Assembly: GCF_900129135.1 (NCBI RefSeq)
Contig: NZ_FQVI01000033.1
Span: 1 to 35,585, forward strand
DNA from: Lactonifactor longoviformis DSM 17459
GTDB taxonomy: Bacteria; Bacillota; Clostridia; Lachnospirales; Lachnospiraceae
DNA: 35,585 nucleotides
Direction: 5' to 3'
Made by a program: the position numbers and the translations under genes. The notes below the pieces were generated by a model. It was given only the letters and a program-made list of their open reading frames with translations, did not search any database and was not told where the DNA came from. Each line of letters opens with the position of its first letter. Positions within the stretch are counted from its first letter, which is position 1. Of this stretch, positions 8,313 through 15,014 are shown one piece after another.

Positions 8313-8357
8313 AGAATTAAAAAGCTGCTGTACCGATTGGTGTACAGCAGCTTTTTT
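8313..8357. terminator. Bidirectional terminator between spoVG and the XRE regulator
   Basis: AAAGCTGCTGTAC (8321-8333) pairs perfectly with GTACAGCAGCTTT (8342-8354) around an eight-base loop. T runs follow on both strands, so it can end both convergent transcripts. The right T run overlaps the regulator's stop codon. Confidence 0.85.
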
Positions 8358-8589
8358 ATGAACGGAAATCAAATAAATCCTTCACAGGTACTTCCAGAAT
8401 ATCTGCGATATCAAATAGTTTATCCAGAGAGATAGACGTTTTCACCTTTGGTGCTTCAATATTACTTATATGCGTACGACTTAAATCAACAGCCTCTGCC
8501 AGTTCAATCTGCGTAAGTCCTCTAAGTTTCCTGTAATATGCAATTGTAAGACCCAGTTCTCTGTATTGTTGCTCCCGCTTTTTATTCAT
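8356..8589 (-). CDS. Small XRE/Cro-type helix-turn-helix regulator
   Basis: The 77-residue protein is essentially one HTH_3 domain: ELGLTIAYYRKLRGLTQIEL, then AEAVDLSRTHISNIEAP and a dimer-side helix ending VPVKDLF. Such proteins bind palindromic operators, often their own. I prefer the ATG at 8589 (MNKKREQQ) over 8625, because AAAAGGAG lies between the two ATGs and serves the inner one. A perfect inverted repeat (8662-8680) lies about 75 bp upstream and is a candidate operator. Targets are unknown. Confidence 0.85.
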   Translation of the reverse strand: MNKKREQQYRELGLTIAYYRKLRGLTQIELAEAVDLSRTHISNIEAPKVKTSISLDKLFDIADILEVPVKDLFDFRS

Positions 8590-8661
8590 ATGGCAGACAC
8601 ACTCCTTTTTTATAGTGTATGCCAAATAATATGAAAACTAAACAATCCAGAAATTCACAAA

Positions 8662-8680
8662 TGCAAACTTACAGTTTGCA
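8662..8680. repeat. Inverted repeat, candidate operator or weak terminator
   Basis: TGCAAACT, a three-base spacer, then AGTTTGCA: two perfect 8-base arms. It sits between the rsmF stop and the XRE start. It could be the regulator's binding site or, read on the minus strand with its short TTTGTG tail, a weak rsmF terminator. Confidence 0.5.
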
Positions 8681-8710
8681 AAGTCTTTACCACAATGTAT
8701 TTCTGCGGGA

Positions 8711-10090
8711 TCAGCGGATCCTCCATCCTGCCGGATATTTGTTTTTCAATACACCTCTGACCAGCTTGCCCCATCCCAGAGGGAAATCTTTAATGCAGAC
8801 GAGCTGATATCCGTCGGGGCGGCTTGTCTCATGCCTCTCCACGGAGAGAGTTTCCCCTTTCAGATAGCGGATAACTCTGGGATCCTCCGGTGCAAGGGAA
8901 AGAACAGAGGGATAATGACTTTTTTTCATGGCCAGAGCCAGAGGCTGGCCAGGCTCAAAGCGGTTTTTCTTTAGCTCGCCCAGACAGAGTCCGTTGCGAA
9001 GAAAACGGGGACCGCGCACTGCAGGGGAGGGGCTGGGAAGGTAATATGCCTTGGAACCACGCACTTCAACACGGCGCCAATCCAGAGGCATGACAATGTC
9101 CTGGAAAAATGCTTCCAGAATTTTGCGATCCTCTTTTCGTAGGGGAAGACTGGCGTCCGCCCCTGAATGATTCAGAGAGCTCCCCTCTTTCTGAAAAAGA
9201 GCCATAAAATGTCCTTCTCCGTTCATGCGGTGGGGCCAGATGCGGACACATTTTAGAAGTTCCGGATTCCCATTGCCCCAATCAGGTATTCCTTGGGAGA
9301 ATCCCTCATACCCCTCCATGTGCAGAAGATGAAGCTTTGGATTGGATTCCAGAAGAAAGGAGACCACTCCTTCATTTTCTTCCGGAGAAAAGGTGCAGGT
9401 TGAATACAGGAGCAGTCCTCCAGGTGAAAGCATAGCAGCGGCAGCCGGTAAGATCTCTCTCTGGAGCTTGGCGAATTCCTTGGGACGTTCCGATGTCCAG
9501 GTTCCTGCCACGGCAGGATCCTTCCGAAACATTCCCTCACCGGAGCAGGGGGCGTCCACCAGAATTTTATTAAAGTATTCCGGAAATACCTCCGCTAGAC
9601 GATAAGGGGCCTCATTCAGAACAAACGAATTGGGAATTCCAAACAGTTCTATATTTTTGAGAAGGGCTTTTGCCCTGGAATTGCTGATCTCATTGGCGGC
9701 CAGCAGGCCTTCTCCTCTCAGACGTGCCCCCAGTTCCGTAGCCTTTCCTCCCGGTGCGGCACAGAGATCCAAAACCCTGTCACCCGGCTGAATCTCCAGC
9801 CTGGATGCAGGTGACATAGCGCTGGGTTCCTGCAGATAGTAGAGTCCGGCGTAATAATAGGGGTGCCTGGCGGGCCGATCCTCTTCGGAATAAAAGAATC
9901 CATTGGGGATCCAGGGGATTGGAGTGAGATGGAAGGGAGAAATTTTTTGAAATTCTTCCGGACTGATTTTCAATGTATTTACCCGGAGACCGTATTGTCT
10001 CGGAAGGCTGTAGCTTGCTTCAAAAGCAGAATATTCATCTTTCAGCATTTCCTTCATCCTGGATAGGAATGCATCGGGGAGCTGGTTCAT
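8711..10090 (-). CDS. rsmF: RsmF-like 16S rRNA m5C methyltransferase (NOL1/NOP2/Sun family)
   Basis: The 459-residue protein methylates cytosine in RNA using SAM. Visible are the SAM site LDLCAAPGGKATELGARLRG (residues 108-127) and the two catalytic cysteines of this family. C182 lies in DAPCSGEGMFRK and C232 in YSTCTFSPEENE. A C-terminal extension of about 170 residues resembles the RsmF/YebU RNA-binding tail rather than the shorter RsmB form. The ATG at 10090 has GAGG seven bases upstream. It stands alone on the minus strand downstream of tRNA-Pro and the tRNA terminator. The exact rRNA position methylated is inferred from family only. Confidence 0.88.
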   Translation of the reverse strand: MNQLPDAFLSRMKEMLKDEYSAFEASYSLPRQYGLRVNTLKISPEEFQKISPFHLTPIPWIPNGFFYSEEDRPARHPYYYAGLYYLQEPSAMSPASRLEIQPGDRVLDLCAAPGGKATELGARLRGEGLLAANEISNSRAKALLKNIELFGIPNSFVLNEAPYRLAEVFPEYFNKILVDAPCSGEGMFRKDPAVAGTWTSERPKEFAKLQREILPAAAAMLSPGGLLLYSTCTFSPEENEGVVSFLLESNPKLHLLHMEGYEGFSQGIPDWGNGNPELLKCVRIWPHRMNGEGHFMALFQKEGSSLNHSGADASLPLRKEDRKILEAFFQDIVMPLDWRRVEVRGSKAYYLPSPSPAVRGPRFLRNGLCLGELKKNRFEPGQPLALAMKKSHYPSVLSLAPEDPRVIRYLKGETLSVERHETSRPDGYQLVCIKDFPLGWGKLVRGVLKNKYPAGWRIR

Positions 10091-10133
10091 ACGTAATCCT
10101 CTTTCCTTATGTTTATTGTAGAATTTACTGTAG

Positions 10134-10171
10134 AAAAAAACACCGTAAACTCTTAAAAAGAATTTACGGTG
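10134..10171 (-). terminator. Intrinsic terminator of tRNA-Pro
   Basis: On the minus strand CACCGTAAA (from 10171) pairs with TTTACGGTG (to 10141), followed by seven T residues (10134-10140). It separates tRNA-Pro from rsmF. Confidence 0.85.
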
Positions 10172-10186
10172 CCCCTGCCAAGGTAG

Positions 10187-10260
10187 TCGAAGCGACGTGA
10201 TTCGAACACGCGACCTCTGCGTCCCGAACGCAGCGCTCTACCAAACTGAGCCACGCTTCG
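10187..10260 (-). tRNA. tRNA-Pro (anticodon CGG)
   Basis: The minus strand folds as a 74-base cloverleaf. The acceptor arms are CGAAGCG/CGCTTCG and the discriminator is A. The anticodon stem CTGCG/CGCAG carries the loop TTCGGGA, and the T-arm contains GTTCGAATC. The loop gives anticodon CGG, reading CCG proline codons. The CCA end is not encoded. Confidence 0.95.
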
Positions 10261-10276
10261 ATGTTCAGCAACTAAT

Positions 10277-10305
10277 ATTATATAGGGTGGGATAACAAAT
10301 GTCAA
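10277..10305 (-). promoter_or_regulatory. tRNA-Pro promoter
   Basis: On the minus strand a perfect TTGACA (10300-10305), 17-base spacer and perfect TATAAT (10277-10282) lie just upstream of the tRNA. Confidence 0.85.
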
Positions 10306-10339
10306 TGTTTTTATACAAAAAATTCAACTGATTTCCGCA

Positions 10340-10368
10340 TTGCTATTTGAGGAAAATAGTAGTATTCT
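10340..10368 (+). promoter_or_regulatory. Probable promoter of the structured leader RNA
   Basis: TTGCTA (10340-10345), 17-base spacer, TATTCT (10363-10368). Transcription would begin near 10375 and run into the terminator at 10503-10526. Confidence 0.45.
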
Positions 10369-10374
10369 AACAAC

Positions 10375-10526
10375 ATAATAGCAACAGACCATAGATAAGC
10401 AATCCTTAGCAAATTTCCTGGTGCCTTATGTATCATGCGGATGTATGCGATGCCGTTCCAAAAGGTACACCTTTTATTTCAGTCTCTGCCATACAGAATT
10501 TGCCGTCCCTTTGGGCGGTTTTTTTT
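10375..10526 (+). ncRNA. Candidate structured leader or small RNA ending in a terminator
   Basis: A roughly 150-base transcript is predicted from the promoter at 10340-10368 to an intrinsic terminator. The terminator stem is 10503-10508 with 10513-10518, followed by eight T residues at 10519-10526. The segment GGTACACCTTTTA (10464-10476) is perfectly complementary to 10553-10565 beyond the terminator. CTCTGCCATA (10484-10493) is complementary to 10607-10616, and ATGCCG (10450-10455) to CGGCAT (10602-10607). The RNA could be a stand-alone sRNA or an attenuator leader for the gene at 10661. I recognise no known riboswitch class. Confidence 0.4.
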
Positions 10527-10660
10527 ATTTTTCAATGTTTTTTCCCCGGATGTAAAAGGTGTACCTATTGAATCACAGGTCCGAAACTTAAGCGTATACT
10601 GCGGCATATGGCAGAGGAGCAAAGTTGAGCTGGTTTAACCATCTAAAGGGGGGAAAACAA

Positions 10661-11350
10661 ATGAGAAAGGGAGCATTCATGCAGAATACGCCCCGCGTAT
10701 GGATTATAGCTTTATGTGTGGCTGTAAGTATCTCTGGTATTGCTGGCTATGTACAGGGACGGCGTGCGGGGAGTAGGGATGCAGGAGCTGACAGGCAGCC
10801 TGCAGATACCAATTCTTCCGATAATAGCTTTCATTTGGCAGGCAGGGTATGGGATTCAGACGGTGTGCCGGCAGCAGGTCAGACACTGACATTTCAGGGA
10901 GAGTCACTGAGCGCAGTCACAGATTCTGAGGGAGTTTTTTTACTTACAGATCTATCGCCGGGAACCTACGAGATTGCTCTATATAGGGAGGACGGCACAG
11001 TCCGGGCCCGGCAAAATATTAGCATACGCTGTGCTTATGGGGTTCCGGAGGTGTCTTTTGAACTGCTGGAGGGAGAATACAGACTCAGGCTTTCCGCGGA
11101 TATCCGCTATCTGGAGATTGCCATAGTGATGATTGAAGAAAGAATATCTATCAGTACCGATGAATATTCCTATGCTACCAGAGGCGGCAGGATAAGAATC
11201 CCCCAGGGGACTTTTTACGCACAGGAAAACAGTGTGACTACACCTGCGGGAAATACATTTCTTTCAGATGGAACTATTGTAGTACCGGGGAGCAAACGGG
11301 CGGATCCCTCCAGACTCATTCTTCCGGATGATGATGAAGCCCCTGATTAG
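10661..11350 (+). CDS. Membrane-anchored protein with a carboxypeptidase-regulatory-like (Ig-fold) domain
   Basis: A 229-residue protein of unknown function. A basic start is followed by one hydrophobic segment (about residues 13-30, VWIIALCVAVSISGIAGYV), which is a membrane anchor or uncleaved signal. The body contains LAGRVWDSDGVPAAGQTLTF and VTDSEGVFLLTDLSPGTYEI, the pattern of a CarboxypepD_reg/SpaA-like beta-sandwich. The C-terminal half is beta-rich and ends in an acidic tail. I choose ATG 10661 because AAGGGGGG lies seven bases upstream. The longer frame from 10625 has no such site. It follows the structured leader and precedes the DUF6128-like gene by 83 bp. Confidence 0.7.
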   Translation: MRKGAFMQNTPRVWIIALCVAVSISGIAGYVQGRRAGSRDAGADRQPADTNSSDNSFHLAGRVWDSDGVPAAGQTLTFQGESLSAVTDSEGVFLLTDLSPGTYEIALYREDGTVRARQNISIRCAYGVPEVSFELLEGEYRLRLSADIRYLEIAIVMIEERISISTDEYSYATRGGRIRIPQGTFYAQENSVTTPAGNTFLSDGTIVVPGSKRADPSRLILPDDDEAPD

Positions 11351-11433
11351 GAGGTAAAGTTGGCACAGATAGTTCTATTTTGTCTTTCACGGCATATATA
11401 TTATGGAATAGAAACAAATTATGGAGGGAAGCT

Positions 11434-12441
11434 GTGTCAGAATATAAACGTTTTATTGCTTACGTGTATGAGTATATGCAGGAGCAAAAGGGAAGCAATA
11501 GAGGATTTATCAAAGTTGAAGCCAGAAACAGCGTGTGCAAGATGGACTTTCACCTTACGGGCATTCAGGGACAGGATAAATGCAGTATTTATGCTTATGC
11601 AAGAGAGGGAAAAGAGTGCCGCGCCATATTTTTAGGGATCTGCGCCCCCAGAGGGGATAAGCTGGAATGCAGAGTCCAGACCAGCGAGGATCAGATAGGA
11701 AATACAAAATATAAGCTTGGAGATTTAGGAGGCATTATCCTTCTGGGAGAGGGTCAGAAAATGTATGGAACGGAATGGGATGATGTGCCTATACGTATAC
11801 AGGAGTTCTCCTTCTCGTGGATGGATAAAGAGGAACCCGCTCAGGAGGAAGTACCTCCGGTAAACGAAAGTCCCCAGGAACCCAGAAAGGAAGAGGAACA
11901 GGAAGAGAAAAAGGAGCCGGATGCTGTTCCTGCATCTCAGGAGCCTGAGCAGCCCCCTGTCCCGGAAGTCAATGAAACGGCATTGGAAGCCGGCCCCGGG
12001 GAGACAGAGGGCAGTGTCCCTGAATTAACCATAGAAGAAATACAGCAGATAGAAGATATCCGTCAACTAAAAGAGGAAAAAGAAGCATTTCAACCATTCT
12101 GCGACCAGGATATGATGGAGTGTTACAAAATAATCCCCAGAGATTTGGAACGCATCAGCAGACGGGATCAGGCACTGGCTAATAATAATTTCCTTTTGCA
12201 TGGGTATTACAATTACCATCATCTGCTGTTTGCTAGGGAAAAGGAATCAAAACAATACATATTGGGAGTGCCGGGAATCTATGATCATCAGGAAAAATTT
12301 ATGGCCGTGATGTTTGGGTTTCCTAATTTTAAGGCCGCAAGGCCTTCGGAGGAAGAAGACGCTGCTTCCCAGATGGGACAGTTTGGCTACTGGTATCGCT
12401 TAATCGACACCCCGGATCTCTACCAGGGGGATGGTTTCTGA
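11434..12441 (+). CDS. Acidic two-domain protein, DUF6128-like C terminus
   Basis: Function unknown. The 335-residue protein has an N-terminal alpha/beta region (about 1-135; VEARNSVCKMDFHLTGIQGQ...). A low-complexity Glu/Pro linker follows (about 137-215), then a C-terminal region with FLLHGYYNYHHLLFA, YILGVPGIYDHQEKFMAVMF and FGYWY. I associate that C-terminal pattern with Lachnospiraceae DUF6128 proteins (from memory). There is no signal peptide. The start is taken as GTG 11434, seven bases after GGAGGG. A longer in-frame TTG at 11380 lacks a ribosome site. Its last 42 bases overlap the convergent nrdG-like gene, so the two 3' ends are encoded on both strands. Confidence 0.65.
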   Translation: MSEYKRFIAYVYEYMQEQKGSNRGFIKVEARNSVCKMDFHLTGIQGQDKCSIYAYAREGKECRAIFLGICAPRGDKLECRVQTSEDQIGNTKYKLGDLGGIILLGEGQKMYGTEWDDVPIRIQEFSFSWMDKEEPAQEEVPPVNESPQEPRKEEEQEEKKEPDAVPASQEPEQPPVPEVNETALEAGPGETEGSVPELTIEEIQQIEDIRQLKEEKEAFQPFCDQDMMECYKIIPRDLERISRRDQALANNNFLLHGYYNYHHLLFAREKESKQYILGVPGIYDHQEKFMAVMFGFPNFKAARPSEEEDAASQMGQFGYWYRLIDTPDLYQGDGF

Positions 12442-13095
12442 CAGAATCCTGCGGAAATTCTCCAGTTCCTGAAGCGTATAGCTTGTAAAGCCTGGCCGTA
12501 TCACTTCTGGAGAGTCTTTATAGGACTGGAGATAATAGGCGTCACAGCCGGCAATCCATTGTCCTATGGAGCGGAAGTCATTTTCATCATGGAGCTCCCG
12601 GACTACTGTAGTCCGAAATTCGTAGGGAATAGCACCTGTCATTAGGAGATCTACAGACTCCATAATCGGCTTCAGATTCAGCCCGGGAATCCCGGATACT
12701 TTGTCATAGGATTCCTGAGCTGTTTTTATGTCCATGGCAACCATATCAATAAGACGATTCTGGATCAGCTTTTTCAGAATCCAGGGATGGGAACCATTGG
12801 TATCCAGTTTTATGGGATACCCCAGATCGTGGATTTCATAAATCAGGGAAATTAATTCCTTATCTATGGTGGGTTCTCCCCCGGTGATGCAGACACCGTC
12901 CAAGATCCCTTTTCGTTTTTTTAAAAAGGATAGGACCTGTTCTCTGGGAAGTACGGGCTGGTCATCGGCTGACAGTACCAGACCGCTGTTGTGACAGAAG
13001 GGACACCGGAAATTGCAGTTACCCAGGAATATAGTAGCTGCCACCTTCCCGGGGTAGTCTAATAAAGTGGTTTTGTTCAGTCCGTGAATTGCCAT
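12400..13095 (-). CDS. Anaerobic ribonucleotide reductase-activating-type radical SAM protein (NrdG-like)
   Basis: The 231-residue protein has the radical SAM cluster C27-x3-C31-x2-C34 (NCNFRCPFCHN), the GGEPT motif (VCITGGEPTI) and the NrdG2/TIGR02495-type start MAIHGLNKTTLLDYPGKVAA. These activases install a glycyl radical on class III ribonucleotide reductase. No nrdD is present in the window, so the partner must be elsewhere or the protein serves another enzyme. ATG 13095 is chosen because AAGGAG lies seven bases upstream; the frame from 13122 lacks one. Its 3' end overlaps the convergent gene by 42 bp. Confidence 0.85.
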   Translation of the reverse strand: MAIHGLNKTTLLDYPGKVAATIFLGNCNFRCPFCHNSGLVLSADDQPVLPREQVLSFLKKRKGILDGVCITGGEPTIDKELISLIYEIHDLGYPIKLDTNGSHPWILKKLIQNRLIDMVAMDIKTAQESYDKVSGIPGLNLKPIMESVDLLMTGAIPYEFRTTVVRELHDENDFRSIGQWIAGCDAYYLQSYKDSPEVIRPGFTSYTLQELENFRRILSETIPLVEIRGVD

Positions 13096-13233
13096 AATTG
13101 TTCTCCTTTTCCATATATGCATGAACGCAGACTTCTGCTATGAATATTATAGTAAAAATATCAGGAATCTGCAAGAACTCAAGGAATTGGGATTAAAAAC
13201 TGAGGAACTTGTCAAAAGAACAGCAAGTAAATA

Positions 13234-13262
13234 TTGACGGAACCCGGGACAGGCTTTATACT
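13234..13262 (+). promoter_or_regulatory. tRNA-Ser promoter
   Basis: TTGACG (13234-13239), 17-base spacer and TATACT (13257-13262), about 30 bases before the tRNA. Confidence 0.8.
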
Positions 13263-13291
13263 ACTAATGGAAGATAACTCTTATTTATTAT

Positions 13292-13379
13292 GGAGACGTA
13301 TCGAAGCGGCCATAACGAGCTTGACTCGAAATCAAGTTGCCGGGTAACCGGCACGTGGGTTCGAATCCCACCGTCTCCG
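13292..13379 (+). tRNA. tRNA-Ser (anticodon CGA)
   Basis: An 88-base class II tRNA. The acceptor arms are GGAGACG/CGTCTCC and the discriminator is G. The anticodon stem CTTGA/TCAAG carries the loop CTCGAAA (anticodon CGA, reading TCG). A long variable arm TTGCCGGGTAACCGGCA follows, then GTTCGAATC in the T-arm. CCA is not encoded. Confidence 0.95.
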
Positions 13380-13390
13380 CTGCTGAAGAT

Positions 13391-13432
13391 GCTGTTAAAC
13401 AGTTGGTTTATTTGCTGTTTAGCAGTATTTTT
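13391..13432 (+). terminator. tRNA-Ser terminator
   Basis: CTGTTAAACAG (13392-13402) pairs with CTGTTTAGCAG (13415-13425), with one G-U pair, and a T run follows. Confidence 0.7.
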
Positions 13433-13500
13433 TATTTGCCCAAGTTATCAGAACGTGTTAGAATGTATGATATATTTTTAGTAAATATAAAGGACGATTT

Positions 13501-14001
13501 ATGACAGAACAGGAAAAGTTTATGAAAGAGGCGATACGCCAGGCAAAAAAGGCGTATGCTCTCTGGGAAGTGCCTATCGGATGCGTGATTGTCTCTGAGG
13601 GGCGGATTATTGCCAGAGGATATAACAGAAGGAATACGGACAAGAATACGCTGTCCCATGCTGAGCTGAACGCGATAAGAAAGGCTAGCAGGAAGCTGGG
13701 GGACTGGAGGCTGGAGGGATGTACCATGTATGTTACACTGGAACCCTGCCAGATGTGTGCAGGCGCCATTGTACAGGCCAGGATTGATAAGGTAGTGATC
13801 GGAAGTATGAATCCTAAGGCCGGATGTGCCGGTTCTGTCCTGAATCTGCTGGAGATGGACGGATTTAACCATAAGGCAGAAGTTGAGAGAGGCGTTCTGG
13901 AAGAGGAGTGCAGCGGGATGCTCAGCGGATTTTTTAAGGAACTTCGGGAAGCAAAGAAAAGAAAGGAACAGGTGACGGATGACAAAAAGGGAATGGAATG
14001 A
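13501..14001 (+). CDS. tadA: tRNA adenosine(34) deaminase
   Basis: TadA converts A34 of tRNA-Arg(ACG) to inosine so that one tRNA reads CGU, CGC and CGA. The zinc and proton-shuttle residues are visible: H53-A-E55 (SHAELNAIR) and C83-x2-C86 (LEPCQMCAGAI). The 166-residue length is normal. AAAGGA lies six bases before the ATG. The next gene overlaps it by 23 bases, so the two are cotranscribed. The position right after tRNA-Ser and on the same side as dnaX-ebfC-recR resembles the Bacillus origin-proximal order. Confidence 0.95.
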   Translation: MTEQEKFMKEAIRQAKKAYALWEVPIGCVIVSEGRIIARGYNRRNTDKNTLSHAELNAIRKASRKLGDWRLEGCTMYVTLEPCQMCAGAIVQARIDKVVIGSMNPKAGCAGSVLNLLEMDGFNHKAEVERGVLEEECSGMLSGFFKELREAKKRKEQVTDDKKGME

Positions 14002-14836
14002 TTTAATAGCCCGCAGGCCTGTGATTCTGGATGGGGCCACTGGATCTAACTTGATTCAGGCAGGGATGCCCAGAGGAGTATGTACAGAAGAGTGGATAAT
14101 CCAAAATCCTCAGTCTTTGACAGAATTGCAGAGAGGGTATGCAGATGCAGGGTCACAGATTGTATATGCGCCTACCTTTGCAGCCAATGCCATAAGCCTG
14201 AAGGGGCACGGACTGGAAGATAAGGTAGAGGAAATGAACAGAGAGCTGGTAGCAGTAACACGCGGGGCGGTTGGCACAAGGTGTCTGGTTGCAGGTGATA
14301 TAACAACGACCGGGAAGATGGAGATGCCCTATGAGGAATTGTATGAGGTATACGCACAGCAGATCCGGAGCCTTTGTACAGCAGGGGTAGATCTTCTGGT
14401 GGCGGAGACTATGATCGGGATTCAGGAGACAATGGCCGTTCTGGACGCTGCCCATGAAATCTGCGATCTCCCGGTTATGTGTTCTATGACTGTAGAAGCG
14501 GACGGCAGCCTTTTTTTTGGCGGACATATACTTGAGGCGGTGGTAAGCCTGGAAGAGATGGGGGCAGATGCGGTAGGGATCAACTGCTCAGTAGGACCGG
14601 ATCAGCTGGAAGCGGTGGTAACTAATATCAAAAAAAATGTAAAGGTTCCGGTTCTGGCAAAACCCAATGCCGGAATGCCTGTGATTGATGATGAGGGAAA
14701 TGCGGTATATCAGATGGGGGCTGAGGAATTTGCCGTACACATGGAGCGTCTGGTAAAAGCCGGGGCGGATCTCATCGGCGGATGCTGCGGTACATCGCCT
14801 GAATATATAAGAGAAGTCAGAAAGAGAGTCTTTTAA
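13979..14836 (+). CDS. Homocysteine S-methyltransferase family protein
   Basis: The 285-residue protein is a single homocysteine-binding TIM barrel. It begins ILDGATGSNLIQAGMPRGVC and carries the three zinc cysteines of the family: C203 (GINCSVGP) and C269-C270 (GGCCGTSP). Such domains transfer a methyl group to homocysteine. A stand-alone copy could use S-methylmethionine or SAM, or work with separate cobalamin and folate modules. The methyl donor cannot be read from the sequence. It overlaps tadA by 23 bases, and the AGGTG four bases before the ATG lies within tadA. Confidence 0.85.
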   Translation: MTKREWNDLIARRPVILDGATGSNLIQAGMPRGVCTEEWIIQNPQSLTELQRGYADAGSQIVYAPTFAANAISLKGHGLEDKVEEMNRELVAVTRGAVGTRCLVAGDITTTGKMEMPYEELYEVYAQQIRSLCTAGVDLLVAETMIGIQETMAVLDAAHEICDLPVMCSMTVEADGSLFFGGHILEAVVSLEEMGADAVGINCSVGPDQLEAVVTNIKKNVKVPVLAKPNAGMPVIDDEGNAVYQMGAEEFAVHMERLVKAGADLIGGCCGTSPEYIREVRKRVF

Positions 14837-14848
14837 AGGCTCTTTTTT
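14825..14848 (+). terminator. Terminator overlapping the end of the homocysteine methyltransferase gene
   Basis: AGAGTC (14825-14830) pairs with GGCTCT (14838-14843) with one G-U pair, followed by a run of six T (14843-14848). The stop codon lies in the loop. Confidence 0.7.
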
Positions 14849-14910
14849 GGTGTTGAAATCCGGCCGTCTGGATTCCTTATGTAAAGTCAAATGGCTGATT
14901 TTCGGAAGAA

Positions 14911-14965
14911 TTTACTTAAATTTTACCTAAAGTTTTACATAGATTTAACATAAAACCAATATACT
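14911..14965 (+). promoter_or_regulatory. PhoP-box array and promoter of the Na/Pi cotransporter
   Basis: Four TTWAC-type hexamers occur in tandem: TTTACT (14911), TTTACC (14922), TTTACA (14934) and TTAACA (14945). Their 11-12 bp spacing matches the direct repeats bound by PhoP in Firmicutes. A -10 TATACT follows at 14960-14965 with no proper -35, as expected for a PhoP-activated promoter. The downstream gene is a phosphate transporter, which supports the reading. Confidence 0.72.
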
Positions 14966-15014
14966 TGGACCGTAAACAAGAGATAAGAAAAGATAGTTAA
15001 CGGAGAAAAAGTAT

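Noticed and set aside
8133-8435. 100-codon plus-strand frame over spoVG
   Set aside because: Out-of-frame shadow of spoVG that continues through the terminator.
11360-11635. 91-codon frame starting at TTG after a perfect AGGAGG
   Set aside because: The ribosome site is good, but the frame overlaps the longer DUF6128-like gene out of frame and its product resembles no protein. A short leader translation cannot be excluded.
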